A DNA stretch of 64,000 bases from Fratercula arctica (lineage: Eukaryota; Chordata; Aves; Charadriiformes; Alcidae). Within the stretch, counting starts at the first letter, position 1; every line of letters begins with the position of its first letter. The position numbers and the translations under genes are program-made. The notes under the pieces are model-generated. The model worked only from the letters and a program-made list of their open reading frames with translations, had not been told where the DNA came from and made no database searches. Where the stretch lies: NCBI GenBank assembly GCA_947846985.1, contig CANTUZ010000005.1, positions 4,944,001 to 5,008,000 on the forward strand, in the 5' to 3' direction. Below, piece after piece: positions 63,712 through 64,000 of this stretch.

Positions 63712-64000
63712 GTTAGCATTTCTTCATCTTCTGCAAAGCATGAATAATCCGTTGGCAATATTTCTGGATGCATGTTCAGGGTTCCCGTTGGAATTATTTA
63801 CCTCCTTGGTTGTAACTAGGCTTTTTACAAGCAGCTGAAACGTGGTAGTGTTAGACGGATTTTAATTTTTTTTCTTTTTCTCAAGGTGTGGAATGCATTT
63901 TGGCCCGCCAGAAAAGAATTTGGCTTTCTTGTCCTTATGAGCTTTTGCTTTTGAGAACAAAACATGGTTCTGGGAGTTCTCTCCCCACTGTATGTATTTG
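63712..64000 (+). other. NAV2: Start of the next NAV2 intron
   Basis: Sequence after the weak GTTAGC donor up to the window edge. It contains a T-rich patch near 63863-63883 and no recognisable exon. The next NAV2 exon, expected to begin by completing an Arg codon and continuing LPGP..., is not in the window. Confidence 0.85.

Overview
The window is vertebrate nuclear DNA, most likely from a bird. It is mostly long, AT-leaning intron sequence with sparse small exons. The recognisable repeats are CR1 LINE 3' ends, typical of avian and other sauropsid genomes, and an LTR of a type I recall from bird genomes. There is no prokaryotic-style gene layout, CRISPR array, tRNA or rRNA, and almost none of the many short ORFs is a gene.

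The only gene I can support is NAV2 (neuron navigator 2), on the + strand. Five coding exons (31155-31272, 38643-38695, 53797-53869, 61801-62068, 63643-63711) join in one open frame of 581 nt, about 194 codons. They encode the whole N-terminal calponin-homology (CH) domain, a Gln/Pro-rich linker, and the start of the Ser/Lys-rich microtubule-binding region. All introns are GT-AG and the codon phases match at every junction. The first exon of the full-length protein and the later exons (coiled coils, AAA-type ATPase) lie outside the window.

Region by region: 1-1925 is non-coding. A CpG island at 1926-2300 ends in a short ORF whose stop-free end lies at a consensus 5' splice site, in the same phase as the first CH exon, so it may be an internal NAV2 promoter and first exon. 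Then come 29 kb of intron with CR1 fragments, an internally deleted LTR, minisatellites and a perfect 36-bp palindrome; the CH exons at 31-62 kb; a nested LTR/CR1 insertion at 54.9-55.9 kb; and the linker exons at 61.8-63.7 kb.

The most useful leads are the candidate internal first exon at 2250-2300, a candidate 9-nt (or 5-nt) microexon at 54021 inside the CH-domain coding region, the 36-bp palindrome at 30304-30339, and the CR1 nested in an LTR at 54914-55905. I found no clearly new multi-gene system.
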